NCBI GenBank assembly: GCA_036558265.1
Contig: DATBFY010000384.1
Coordinates: 1-11,460 of the forward strand
DNA: 11,460 nt
Source of the DNA: RYN-433 sp036558265
Lineage (GTDB): Bacteria; Planctomycetota; Phycisphaerae; Tepidisphaerales; Tepidisphaeraceae
Direction: 5' to 3'
This document shows positions 1 to 8,635 of the stretch, piece after piece; position 1 is the first letter of the stretch, and every line of letters starts with the position of its first letter. Position numbers and translations under genes: made by a program. The notes under the pieces were generated by a model. The model ran no database searches. It was given only the letters and a program-made list of their open reading frames with translations, and was not told the DNA's origin.

Positions 1-1685
1 AGGGGTTGGCGGAGGGGGATTGGGAGGAGCTGCGTCAGGTTTTGTACGCCGACGACGCCCCGGTGAGGGTGCCAAAGGGGGCGATCGTGGACCTGGAGTT
101 CTACTTTGACGAGGGCACGCGGGTGCAGCTTGCCAAGCTGCAGCAGGAGATCGACAAGTGGCACATCGAGGCGCCCGGGGCGACGCCGCAGGCGGTGATC
201 CTGGCGGATCACCCGACGCAGGGCAACCCGCACGTGTTCCGCCGCGGCAACCCGCAGGCGCGAGGGGAAGAGGTGCCGCGGCGATACCTGGAGATCGTCG
301 CCGGGCCCAATCGCCAGCCGTTCACCAGGGGAAGTGGTCGGCTGGAGATGGCGGAGGCGATCGCGAACCCGACCAATCCGTTGACGGCGCGGGTGATGGT
401 CAACCGGATCTGGCTTTGGCATTTTGGCGCGGGGCTGGTGAAGACGCCGAGCGACTTCGGGATGCGTTGCGAGCCGCCAAGCCATCCGGAGTTGCTGGAT
501 TACCTCGCCGGGCAGTTCGTGAAGAGCGGCTGGTCGATCAAGGCGATGCACCGGATGATCATGCTGTCGAACGCGTATCGCCAGTCGAACGGTGATGAGG
601 CGAGCCAGGCGGCGATGGTCGATCCGGAGAACCGCCTGCTCTGGCACGTTCCAACCCAGCGGCTGGACTTCGAGTCGATGCGGGATTCACTGCTGCTGGC
701 GTCGGGCGAGCTCGATCTGACGATGGGTGGGCGGCCGGTGGAAATGTTCAAGGCGCCGTACGCAAAGCGGCGGACGGTTTACGGGCGGGTGGATCGGCAG
801 TTCCTGCCGGGCGTGCTGCGGATGTTCGATTTCGCCAACCCGGATCTTCACAGCCCGCAACGGGCGCAGACGACCGTGCCGCAGCAGGCGCTGTTCATGA
901 TGAACAGCCCGTTCGTGGTGGAACGGGCGCGGGGGCTTGCGGGCAGGGTCACGCAACTACCCGCGCAGGGGGAACGGATCACGAAGCTCTATGAGATTAT
1001 GTTCCAGCGCCCTCCGACGGCGGAAGAGCTGGCGGCGGGGACGACTTATCTGGCGCGGGCGGCGTCGGAGGCAATGCCGCCGCCACCCAAGCCGCCGTCG
1101 CCGGTTTGGCAATACGGGTTCGGGGAGTTCGATCCGGCGAGCGGACAGGTCAAGCGCTTTGCGAAGCTGCCGCACTTTACCGGCGGCGCGTGGCAGGGGG
1201 GTGCGAGCTGGCCGGACGCAAAGCTGGGGTGGGCGATGCTGAACAAGGAGGGGGGGCACGCGGGGAATGACCTCGCGCACGCGGTGGTGCGCCGGTGGAT
1301 CTCGCCGATCGACGGGGCCGTGACGATCTCGGGCTCGATCGCGCACGCTCACCCGGAGGGAGACGGGATTATCGCGCGGATCGTGTCGAGCCGCTCGGGC
1401 GAATTGGCGAGCTGGCGGTTGCATAACCAGAAGGCGCAGGCAACGCTCGAGCCGGTGGAAGTGAAGAAGGGGGAGACGATCGATTTCGTGGTCAGCATCA
1501 ACCGGTCGTTGAACAACAATGATTTCACGTGGGCGCCCGTGATCAAGTCGGCGCAGGCCAAGGCGGAGTGGAACGCGAAGAAGGATTTCGCCGGGCCGCC
1601 GATGCCATTGGCGGCGCCGTTGACGGCGTGGGAGCGGTATGCGCAGGTGTTGTTGATGAGTGATGAGTTCGTGTTCGTGGATTAG
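1..1685 (+). CDS. DUF1549/DUF1553 (PSD1-type) protein, 5' end outside the window
   Basis: This is the C-terminal part of a planctomycete PSD1-type protein. The frame is open to the left edge and I see no convincing start, so the gene begins upstream. Numbering the codon at 6 as residue 1, residues 1-100 look like the end of the DUF1549 region and the linker, with the family phrase HVFRRGNPQARGEEVPRR. DUF1553 starts near residue 112 (RLEMAEAIANPTNPLTARVM, then NRIWLWHFG and PPSHPELLDYLA) and runs through QRAQTTVPQQALFMMNSPFV near 285. Residues about 366-515 form a beta-rich segment beginning PVWQYGFGEFD. The family's closing motif WERYAQVLLMSDEFVFVD ends the protein. Full-length relatives usually carry an N-terminal signal and often a cytochrome c domain (PSCyt1); neither can be checked here. 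Biochemical function is unknown. The DUF1501 gene downstream is its usual partner. Family assignment is firm. Confidence 0.93.
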   Translation, partial: GLAEGDWEELRQVLYADDAPVRVPKGAIVDLEFYFDEGTRVQLAKLQQEIDKWHIEAPGATPQAVILADHPTQGNPHVFRRGNPQARGEEVPRRYLEIVAGPNRQPFTRGSGRLEMAEAIANPTNPLTARVMVNRIWLWHFGAGLVKTPSDFGMRCEPPSHPELLDYLAGQFVKSGWSIKAMHRMIMLSNAYRQSNGDEASQAAMVDPENRLLWHVPTQRLDFESMRDSLLLASGELDLTMGGRPVEMFKAPYAKRRTVYGRVDRQFLPGVLRMFDFANPDLHSPQRAQTTVPQQALFMMNSPFVVERARGLAGRVTQLPAQGERITKLYEIMFQRPPTAEELAAGTTYLARAASEAMPPPPKPPSPVWQYGFGEFDPASGQVKRFAKLPHFTGGAWQGGASWPDAKLGWAMLNKEGGHAGNDLAHAVVRRWISPIDGAVTISGSIAHAHPEGDGIIARIVSSRSGELASWRLHNQKAQATLEPVEVKKGETIDFVVSINRSLNNNDFTWAPVIKSAQAKAEWNAKKDFAGPPMPLAAPLTAWERYAQVLLMSDEFVFVD

Positions 1686-1713
1686 CGAGGTGACGTTGGC
1701 GCGCTGACGTTCT

Positions 1714-1818
1714 CGTCATCCTGAGCGAAGCGAAGGATCTAGCCGGGACTGGCGAATCCGCCAGGTTTGCCGCTCGATGCCAGATCCTTCGGTCGTTTGA
1801 AACTCCCTCAGGATGACG
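1714..1818. repeat. Nested imperfect palindrome (REP-like intergenic repeat)
   Basis: The element lies between the DUF1553 and DUF1501 genes. The outer arms are exact 12-base inverted copies (CGTCATCCTGAG at 1714-1725 and CTCAGGATGACG at 1807-1818). A second exact 9-base pair lies inside (GAAGGATCT 1732-1740 and AGATCCTTC 1782-1790), and a third 6-base pair at the centre (CTGGCG 1749-1754 and CGCCAG 1759-1764). The phrase around the outer left arm resembles a palindromic repeat I recall from many environmental bacterial genomes, so it is probably a dispersed multicopy element. No T-run follows it, so it is not a classic terminator, although RNA from it could fold into a long hairpin between the two cistrons. 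Confidence 0.75.
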
Positions 1819-1843
1819 GTCTTTGCGAGGAATTGGGCGCATT

Positions 1844-1848
1844 GAGGT
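1844..1848 (+). promoter_or_regulatory. Ribosome binding site of the DUF1501 gene
   Basis: GAGGT lies 8 bases before the ATG at 1857. It supports that start, which also places the Tat motif close to the N-terminus. Confidence 0.65.
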
Positions 1849-1856
1849 AATCAGTC

Positions 1857-3302
<1,446 letters not shown>

Positions 3303-3318
3303 GGCCGAGCGGATCCGC

Positions 3319-3359
3319 GGGGCGGCGCTTGGGTCGCAACGCGACCGACGCTCTGCCCC
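3319..3359. terminator. Possible hairpin between convergent genes
   Basis: The 113-base gap between the convergent DUF1501 and HEAT genes contains an imperfect hairpin. Its core is GGTCGC-AAC-GCGACC (3332-3346). Three further pairs (3325-3327 with 3349-3351) and an outer GGGGC/GCCCC stem (3319-3323 with 3355-3359) extend it across small internal loops. There is no T-tract on either side. It could help end transcription from both directions or could be chance pairing in GC-rich sequence. Confidence 0.3.
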
Positions 3360-3415
3360 GGCTTGTCGAGGCGTCAAGGATTATCGTCTTGCGGGCCGCG
3401 CGCGGCGGCGTCCTC

Positions 3416-5575
3416 CTATTCCGCGCCGACATGGCCGGGCGGGTCGATCTTGTCCAGGATTTCCTTGGCGCCGCGCTTCTGGCTGTCGCTCTTGCTGACC
3501 TCCAGCACCTTGGTCATGGTGAACTTGGCGAGATCCTTGTTCCTCTCCCAGACGTCGCGGGCGATCCTGATGGCGGCGGCGCAGGCTTCGCCCTGCAGGC
3601 CGTCCTCGGAGAGGAACGGGGCGACAGCCTCGAGCGATGTGCGGTGCTTCACCTCGCCGAGGCCGCCGAGCACCATTTTCTTCTCGTCGGGTCGTTTGGC
3701 GATCTCCATGGCGCCCTGGTAAAGCTTGACGGTTTCCTCGGGCTTGCGTTTGCTGGGCATGCCGATGAGCCGCACGTAAGCGCGCAGCGAGAGGATCGCC
3801 AGCGTGTTATTGGGCTCTGTTTTGGCGAGTGTCAGGAGATCCTGCATCGGGGCGGCGTCGGGCCAGTTGGTCAGGGCGCGGACACCGGCCTCGTGGGTTT
3901 TGGCGTCGTCGCTCTTGACGGCGTCGCGGATGGCTGCGAGGGCGCGCTCGCCACCGAGTTGCCCGGCGACGGCCAGGAGCGTGTATCTGGCGGGTCCTTC
4001 GGTTTTAGCGAGCTGAGCGAGGACCGGGGCGGAGCGGGCGTCGATGTCGTCGTTCTTGCGGGCGATGGCGACGGCGGCCTTGGCGGCGTTGTCGCGGTCG
4101 GCGTCCTCTTTCGCGTTGACGAGCAATGCCAGTGCGCGCGGGAGTTCATTGAACGGCGCGATCAGGCCCAGGGATCGGAAGGCTTCGGAGCGCACGGATC
4201 CTTCGGCATCGGTGGTGGCGGCGAAGAGCGGGCCGACGGCCTCGGGCGTGCGGCGCGTGCCCAAAGCCCGGATCGCCTCGACGCGCTGGGGAACCGCGGG
4301 CGCGTCGGCGATGTGCTGAACCAGGGCGTCGTCCACGCCCTTGCCGGCGAGGACCTCGAGCGTGTTGCGCGCGGCGACCTGTTCCTCGCCCTTGGCGGCG
4401 GCGGACTTGAGCAGCGCGGGGACGGCGGAGGCGTCGCCGGCCCTGGCCAGACCCGTCAGGGCGGCGATGCGGACGGTCTGGTCTTCGTCCTCGACAGCCT
4501 TGAGCAGCGCCGCGCCGGCGCGCTTGTCGCCCAAGTCGACCAGGGCGCGAAGGAGCCAAGGCTTTGCGGCCGTGTCGGCCTTCGCGAGCTTGGCAAGGAC
4601 GTGGTCGGCGGTGCCCGGGTCGCGGCGGTGGACCAGGACGCTCAGGGCGGCGCCGCGGGCCTGGACATCGGGGTCGGTGATCAGGCCGAGGATGCGGGCG
4701 ATGTCCTCTTCGCTGCCGGCGGTGCCCAGTCCGATGATGGCGGCACAGCGGTAGCGCGGCTGCTGCTGGGGAGCGTCGAGGTACTCGCGGTAAATCTTCG
4801 CGGCATCGGGGCGGTGGTCGAGCGTGACCAGGCGATCGGCGAGCATGAGGCAGGCCTCGTTGGCGACGGCCTTGGCGGCATCGGAGCCCGTTTCACGGTT
4901 GGCCGTCAAGACGGAAAGCGCGGAGGCATCACCGGTGCGGGCCAGCGCGATCATGGCGGGGATGCGGACGGCATCGTCCGTCCGGGCGGCGGCCCTGGCG
5001 AAGAGCGGGGCGTCAGCGGGATCGCGGCGGTAGGCGAGCGCGCCGATCAATGCGCCATGCCAGGCGGGGTCGTCGGCCTTGTCGATCGCGCCGCGGATGG
5101 CATCGGCGGCGGATTTGGTGGGGATGTTCGAGAGGGCGCGACGGGCGCACTCGCGCACCTGCGCGTCCTTGTCGGCGAGCAGGGCGGCGATCGCGGGAAC
5201 CGCCTCGTCGCCGCCGATCCGCTGGAGGTGGCGGAGGAGCAGGACTTTTACCGGGGTTGAAGCGTCAACGGTGAGTTTGGCGACCAGGGCCTTCGAGAGC
5301 GCCGCGCGCTCCGTTTCAGCGCCGGGCCGGCTGGCGCGGAAGGCGATGCGCTGCAGGGCCGAATCGTCGCCCTGGGGTTTTTCCAGAAGCTGCGGCAGCA
5401 CCTGTGCGTAGGCGGCCTCGAACTCGGTTGCGCTCTTCGCCGCTGGCGTGCCTTCGCCGCCGAGCTGCTTGATCAGATCGTCGTTCTTTGGCGGGTCGGC
5501 GGCGGGCGCGCTGCGCGCGGCCGCCAGCCCCATCGCAACCACTGCCGCCATTACCGTATGTCGAATCGGCATCAT
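3416..5575 (-). CDS. Exported HEAT-repeat protein
   Basis: This 719-residue protein consists almost wholly of HEAT-like alpha-helical repeats. I chose the ATG at 5575 because it follows AGAGGT by 7 bases and opens a Sec-type signal peptide: basic MMPIRH, a hydrophobic AAVVAMGLAAA core, and probable cleavage near ARSAPAA (about residue 25). Repeat units are clear from about residue 95, for example VPAIAALLADKDAQVRECAR and later AVPALLKSAAAKG, each two helices in about 30 residues. The stretch around EYLDAPQQQPRYRCAAIIGL may be TPR-like. There is no CXXCH heme motif and no enzymatic domain, unlike planctomycete HEAT proteins fused to cytochrome c or DUF1080. Such scaffolds bind proteins, but the partner is unknown. 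It lies 53 bases after the Gfo/Idh gene on the same strand, so the two are probably cotranscribed. Fold and export are well supported; the role is not. Confidence 0.88.
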   Translation of the reverse strand: MMPIRHTVMAAVVAMGLAAARSAPAADPPKNDDLIKQLGGEGTPAAKSATEFEAAYAQVLPQLLEKPQGDDSALQRIAFRASRPGAETERAALSKALVAKLTVDASTPVKVLLLRHLQRIGGDEAVPAIAALLADKDAQVRECARRALSNIPTKSAADAIRGAIDKADDPAWHGALIGALAYRRDPADAPLFARAAARTDDAVRIPAMIALARTGDASALSVLTANRETGSDAAKAVANEACLMLADRLVTLDHRPDAAKIYREYLDAPQQQPRYRCAAIIGLGTAGSEEDIARILGLITDPDVQARGAALSVLVHRRDPGTADHVLAKLAKADTAAKPWLLRALVDLGDKRAGAALLKAVEDEDQTVRIAALTGLARAGDASAVPALLKSAAAKGEEQVAARNTLEVLAGKGVDDALVQHIADAPAVPQRVEAIRALGTRRTPEAVGPLFAATTDAEGSVRSEAFRSLGLIAPFNELPRALALLVNAKEDADRDNAAKAAVAIARKNDDIDARSAPVLAQLAKTEGPARYTLLAVAGQLGGERALAAIRDAVKSDDAKTHEAGVRALTNWPDAAPMQDLLTLAKTEPNNTLAILSLRAYVRLIGMPSKRKPEETVKLYQGAMEIAKRPDEKKMVLGGLGEVKHRTSLEAVAPFLSEDGLQGEACAAAIRIARDVWERNKDLAKFTMTKVLEVSKSDSQKRGAKEILDKIDPPGHVGAE

Positions 5576-5582
5576 GGGAGTG

Positions 5583-5588
5583 ACCTCT
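5583..5588 (-). promoter_or_regulatory. Ribosome binding site of the HEAT-repeat gene
   Basis: Read on the minus strand, AGAGGT lies 7 bases before the ATG at 5575. It decides the start against a frame that stays open a further 54 codons upstream into the Gfo/Idh gene. Confidence 0.65.
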
Positions 5589-5628
5589 GTCGTGCCACTG
5601 AATCTCGTCCCCTCGACTCTTCCAACGC

Positions 5629-6969
5629 TTACAAATACCACGGCGCGCGCTTGGGCCGGTCCACCCAACGGGCGGCCTCGGGATCGCCGATGATTTCCTC
5701 CGCGGACGGGTCCCAGCGGATCGGCCGGCCCAGCCAATAGGCGATGTTCACCAGGTGACAGACCGAGACCGAGCGGGCGCCGATCTCGACGTCGCAGATC
5801 GGGCGCCGCCGCTCCTTCACGCAGTTGACGAAGTCCTGCGTGTGGCCGGGCGAGCGGTAGAGATGGATTTCATTCGGGCCGACGAAGTGGTTGGCGATCG
5901 GCTGGGGATTCGAGCGGATGTGATCGCGGCTGACCTCGATCCACCCCTTGTCGCCGTGGAAGAAGATGATGTTTCCTTCCTTGGGTTTCTCGGGCATCCG
6001 CTGCTTGATCAGAGCCTCTTCGCCAGGGCCGTCGAGGTGCCAGACGCGCGTGCCGTTGGCGTACTCGAAGTGCAGGCACGGGTGATCCGGGCCCGACGGC
6101 GGGAAGAACGCGACCGGGCCGGAGTTGTCCATGTCCAGCGCCCACTGGCAGATGTCGAAGTGGTGCGCGCCCCAGTCGGTGACGCCGCCGCCCGAGTAAT
6201 CGCGATACGGCCGGAATCCGCCGTGGATGATGTCCTTGTTGAAGGGCCGCCAGGGCGCGGGGCCGAGCCACAGGTCCCAGTCGAGTCCCTCGGGCACGCT
6301 CTGGGCGGGCAGGTCGCACTCGTGCGACGGGCCCCAGACCCGCACGTAAACGTCGTGCACGTTCCCGATGTACCCGTTGCGGATCAACTCGCAGGCCTGG
6401 CGGAAGGGGCCATGGGAGCGCTGCTGGCTACCGGTCTGGAAGACGCGGTCGTAGCGGCGCATCGTGTTGACGACCTCGCGCGCCTCGCGGAGCGTGAGGG
6501 TCATGGGCTTCTCGCAGTACATGTCCTTGCCGGCCTTGGCGGCGGCGATCGCGATCAGCGCGTGCCAGTGATCGGGCGTGGCGATCAGCACCGCGTCGAT
6601 GTCGGTGCGGTCGAGGAGTTCCCAGAAGTGCTCGTAGGTCCGGCATCCCTTGTAGGTGCCGTTCCTGGTTTCCTGGGCGTATTTCTTCTCGACCGTTTGC
6701 CTGGCCTTGCTGGTGGCCGACTGGTCGCAGTCGCAGACGGCGACGCCCTGGACCTCCTTTTGGCCCAGGAGGTTGCCCATGTCGTAAGTGCCCTGTCCGC
6801 CCAGGCCGATGAAGCCCATCACGATGCGATTGCTGGGTGCGGGTTTGTCGGGGGCGCCCAGGGCGGAGATGGGGACGATCGTCGGGCCGGCGACGGCGGC
6901 AACCGCCACTGCGGCGCCGGTGCCGGCCGAGCGCTTGAGAAACCGCCTGCGGGTCATGGGTCGGGTCAT
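5629..6969 (-). CDS. Tat-exported Gfo/Idh/MocA family oxidoreductase
   Basis: This 446-residue protein is an NAD(P)-dependent sugar or polyol dehydrogenase-type enzyme of the Gfo/Idh/MocA family. The start at 6969 has GGAG 9 bases upstream and gives an ideal Tat motif (TRRRFLK, residues 6-12) with an alanine-rich hydrophobic stretch to about residue 28. A second ATG at 6957 is possible. The Rossmann fingerprint GLGGQG is at 55-60. The family's catalytic-lysine motif CEKP has Glu153-Lys154-Pro155. The C-terminal half carries GGGVTDWGAHHFDICQW, with Asp265 and His269/His270 near the expected active site. The ending (GARSVSVCHLVNIAYWLGRP, then PWYL) is typical of the planctomycete subgroup. By analogy with Tat-exported glucose-fructose oxidoreductase, the cofactor would be bound before export and remain bound. 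The substrate cannot be told. It is the first gene of a probable operon with the HEAT-repeat gene. Confidence 0.94.
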   Translation of the reverse strand: MTRPMTRRRFLKRSAGTGAAVAVAAVAGPTIVPISALGAPDKPAPSNRIVMGFIGLGGQGTYDMGNLLGQKEVQGVAVCDCDQSATSKARQTVEKKYAQETRNGTYKGCRTYEHFWELLDRTDIDAVLIATPDHWHALIAIAAAKAGKDMYCEKPMTLTLREAREVVNTMRRYDRVFQTGSQQRSHGPFRQACELIRNGYIGNVHDVYVRVWGPSHECDLPAQSVPEGLDWDLWLGPAPWRPFNKDIIHGGFRPYRDYSGGGVTDWGAHHFDICQWALDMDNSGPVAFFPPSGPDHPCLHFEYANGTRVWHLDGPGEEALIKQRMPEKPKEGNIIFFHGDKGWIEVSRDHIRSNPQPIANHFVGPNEIHLYRSPGHTQDFVNCVKERRRPICDVEIGARSVSVCHLVNIAYWLGRPIRWDPSAEEIIGDPEAARWVDRPKRAPWYL

Positions 6970-6978
6970 GTTCGAGGA

Positions 6979-6982
6979 CTCC
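6979..6982 (-). promoter_or_regulatory. Ribosome binding site of the Gfo/Idh gene
   Basis: Read on the minus strand, GGAG lies 9 bases before the ATG at 6969. It selects this start over an open frame reaching 7068 and over the inner ATG at 6957. Confidence 0.55.
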
Positions 6983-7045
6983 GTTAGGACCGCTCTCGTC
7001 GGTACTTTAGCGAATGACGAACCGGACCGGTATCCACCGCCCGCG

Positions 7046-7070
7046 AGATGACACCGGCCTGCCGTCATCT
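7046..7070. other. Small inverted repeat in the divergent intergenic region
   Basis: AGATGAC (7046-7052) and GTCATCT (7064-7070) are exact inverted copies around an 11-base loop. The element sits in the 226 bases (6970-7195) between the divergent Gfo/Idh and serS starts. It could be an operator or part of the serS leader, or chance. I found no convincing sigma-70 promoter pair with proper spacing on either strand in this gap and no T-box features. Confidence 0.3.
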
Positions 7071-7184
7071 TCTAATCCACAGGCGAGGTCACGTTGACCG
7101 GATTGGTGCCGGACGGGCCTGTAATCACATGGCGGAACTTGTTTGACCGTCCGCTTCCCGATACAAAACCCCACTCGACCGACG

Positions 7185-7189
7185 TAAGG
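7185..7189 (+). promoter_or_regulatory. Probable ribosome binding site of serS
   Basis: TAAGG lies 6 bases before the ATG at 7196. The match is modest, but it agrees with the conserved SerRS N-terminus beginning MLDPKLLRENPE. Confidence 0.5.
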
Positions 7190-7195
7190 CAAGGA

Positions 7196-8524
7196 ATGCT
7201 CGATCCGAAACTGCTCAGAGAGAACCCCGAGGCGGTGAAAGCAGCGACGCGGGTGAAGCGCGTCGGTTCGCCGGAGCTGGTGGACCAGTGGCTCGCCGCC
7301 GACGCCCGTCGCCGTGCCAGCCAGAACCAGGCCGACCAGCTCCGCGCCGATCAGAAGAAGGTCGGCGACCAGGTCGGGCAGCTTAAGCGAACGTTGAAGG
7401 GCGGCAGCAGCCCGGAGCTGGAGCAGGTCCTGCAGCGGGCGAACGAGCTCAAGGCCAAGGCGCAGCAACTCGTGGATGAGCAGTCGGCGGCGGAGGCGGA
7501 TGCGCAATCGATCATGCTCCAGCTTCCGGCGATCCCGGATCCATCCTGGCCGATCGGCAAGGATGATGCGGACAACGTGGTCGCGCGGACCTGGGCCGAC
7601 CCGGCCCATCCGCCGGTCAAGCTGGAAGGGGGGCGGAAAGACCACATCACGCTCGGGCGGGAGCTGAACCTCATCGACTTCGAGCGGGGGGTGAAGATCG
7701 CGGGCAGCCGCTCGTACGTCGTCCGGGGGGCGGGGGCGCTGCTCTACAATGCGGTGCTTCGCTTCGCCCAGGAGACGCTGGTTCGCCGCGGCTACGAGCC
7801 GATGGTCGTGCCCGTGCTGGTGACCGAGCAGTGCATGGTCGGCACGGGTTACTTCCCGACCGGACGGGATCAGGCGTACGTCACGCAGGACAACACGGTG
7901 CTCGTCGGCACCAGCGAGGTGCCGCTGGCCAGCTTCCACGGCGGGGAGATCCTCGACATCGAGAAACCGATCAGGCTCTGCGCGCTCTCGACCTGTTTTC
8001 GTCGCGAGGCGGGGGCGGCGGGGAAGGACACCGCGGGCCTCTATCGCGTGCACCAGTTCGACAAGGTGGAGCAGGTGATCGTCCACCGGGCGGATGACGC
8101 CGAGCACATCGCCCTGCACGAGGAGATCATCGCCAACGCCGAGGCGATCCTGCAGGCGCTCAAGTTGCCGTATCGCGTCTCGAAGAACTGCACCGGCGAC
8201 ATGGGCCAGGGGAAGTGGCGGATGTACGACATCGAGACCTGGATGCCCAGCAGGGGGAGCGGCGGGGCGTACGGGGAGACGCACAGCGGCAGCGCCCTGC
8301 GCGACTTCCAGGCCCGGCGGCTGAACCTGCGCTACCGCGAGCGGGGCGAGGGAAACAAGGCGGAGACCAGGTTCTGTTACACGCTGAACAATACGGCCAT
8401 CGCCTGCCCGCGGGTGCTGATCTCGATCCTGGAGCAGTACCAGAACGCAGACGGCACGGTGACGGTGCCGGAGATCCTGCGGCCTTATATGAACGGCATG
8501 GAACGGATTACGAAGAATGGTTAG
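7196..8524 (+). CDS. serS: Seryl-tRNA synthetase
   Basis: This cytoplasmic class II aminoacyl-tRNA synthetase charges tRNA-Ser with serine (and tRNA-Sec where selenocysteine is used). At 442 residues it is slightly longer than the usual 420-430. The start at 7196 gives the canonical N-terminus MLDPKLLRENPE; an in-frame TTG at 7094 would add a non-homologous leader. Residues about 25-110 form the tRNA-binding coiled coil. The catalytic domain shows the serine-binding TXE motif as T239-S240-E241, motif 2 as FRREAGAAGKDTAGLYRVHQ from F268, ETHSGSA (361-367), and motif 3 as NNTAIACPR ending at Arg406. The NNTA form of motif 3 and the ETHS form resemble the Thermus-type enzyme as I recall it. All expected catalytic elements are present. 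It is apparently transcribed alone, diverging from the Gfo/Idh operon and followed by a strong palindrome. Confidence 0.97.
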   Translation: MLDPKLLRENPEAVKAATRVKRVGSPELVDQWLAADARRRASQNQADQLRADQKKVGDQVGQLKRTLKGGSSPELEQVLQRANELKAKAQQLVDEQSAAEADAQSIMLQLPAIPDPSWPIGKDDADNVVARTWADPAHPPVKLEGGRKDHITLGRELNLIDFERGVKIAGSRSYVVRGAGALLYNAVLRFAQETLVRRGYEPMVVPVLVTEQCMVGTGYFPTGRDQAYVTQDNTVLVGTSEVPLASFHGGEILDIEKPIRLCALSTCFRREAGAAGKDTAGLYRVHQFDKVEQVIVHRADDAEHIALHEEIIANAEAILQALKLPYRVSKNCTGDMGQGKWRMYDIETWMPSRGSGGAYGETHSGSALRDFQARRLNLRYRERGEGNKAETRFCYTLNNTAIACPRVLISILEQYQNADGTVTVPEILRPYMNGMERITKNG

Positions 8525-8532
8525 CAGAAGTG

Positions 8533-8595
8533 CCCGTAGCACGGGCGCCTCGCCCGTGATTGTGATTCACACGGGCGGGGCGCCCGTGCTACGGG
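8533..8595. repeat. Long perfect-type palindrome after serS, possible terminator
   Basis: Two 26-base arms (8533-8558 and 8570-8595) are inverted copies with one mismatch, around the 11-base loop 8559-8569. The mismatch (T8550 against G8578) would form a G-U pair in plus-strand RNA, so the RNA stem is fully paired. It begins 8 bases after the serS stop and is followed by GG and only four T's. It could end serS transcription. The arm wording (GTAGCACGGGCG, CTCGCCCGTG) resembles an intergenic repeat I recall from planctomycete and other environmental genomes, so it is probably a dispersed element rather than a serS-specific signal. Confidence 0.75.
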
Positions 8596-8635
8596 GGTTT
8601 TGAAGGATACCACGCCGAAGGCTTTTCAATCGTCC

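Noticed and set aside
3329..5260. Open frame of 643 codons on the plus strand, antisense to the HEAT-repeat gene
   Set aside because: It mirrors the codon structure of the HEAT gene in GC-rich DNA. Its glycine/valine/aspartate-rich translation shows no family motif or binding site, while the minus strand has a signal peptide and clear repeats.
5755..6987. Open frame of 410 codons antisense to the Gfo/Idh gene
   Set aside because: It is a shadow frame. The minus strand has a Tat motif, Rossmann fingerprint and CEKP motif.
7094..7195. In-frame upstream TTG extension of serS, and TTGACC boxes at 7094 and 7143 as promoter -35 elements
   Set aside because: The extension does not match SerRS N-termini. 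No -10 box lies 16-18 bases from either TTGACC, so no promoter is claimed.
7007..8542. Open frame of 511 codons antisense to serS
   Set aside because: The plus strand encodes an unmistakable SerRS. The minus translation is arginine/leucine/proline-rich with no recognisable domain.
8600..8635. In-frame TTG start for the membrane protein, 12 codons before the chosen ATG
   Set aside because: It begins directly after the palindrome stem and has no correctly spaced ribosome binding site; the added residues are not hydrophobic or conserved-looking.
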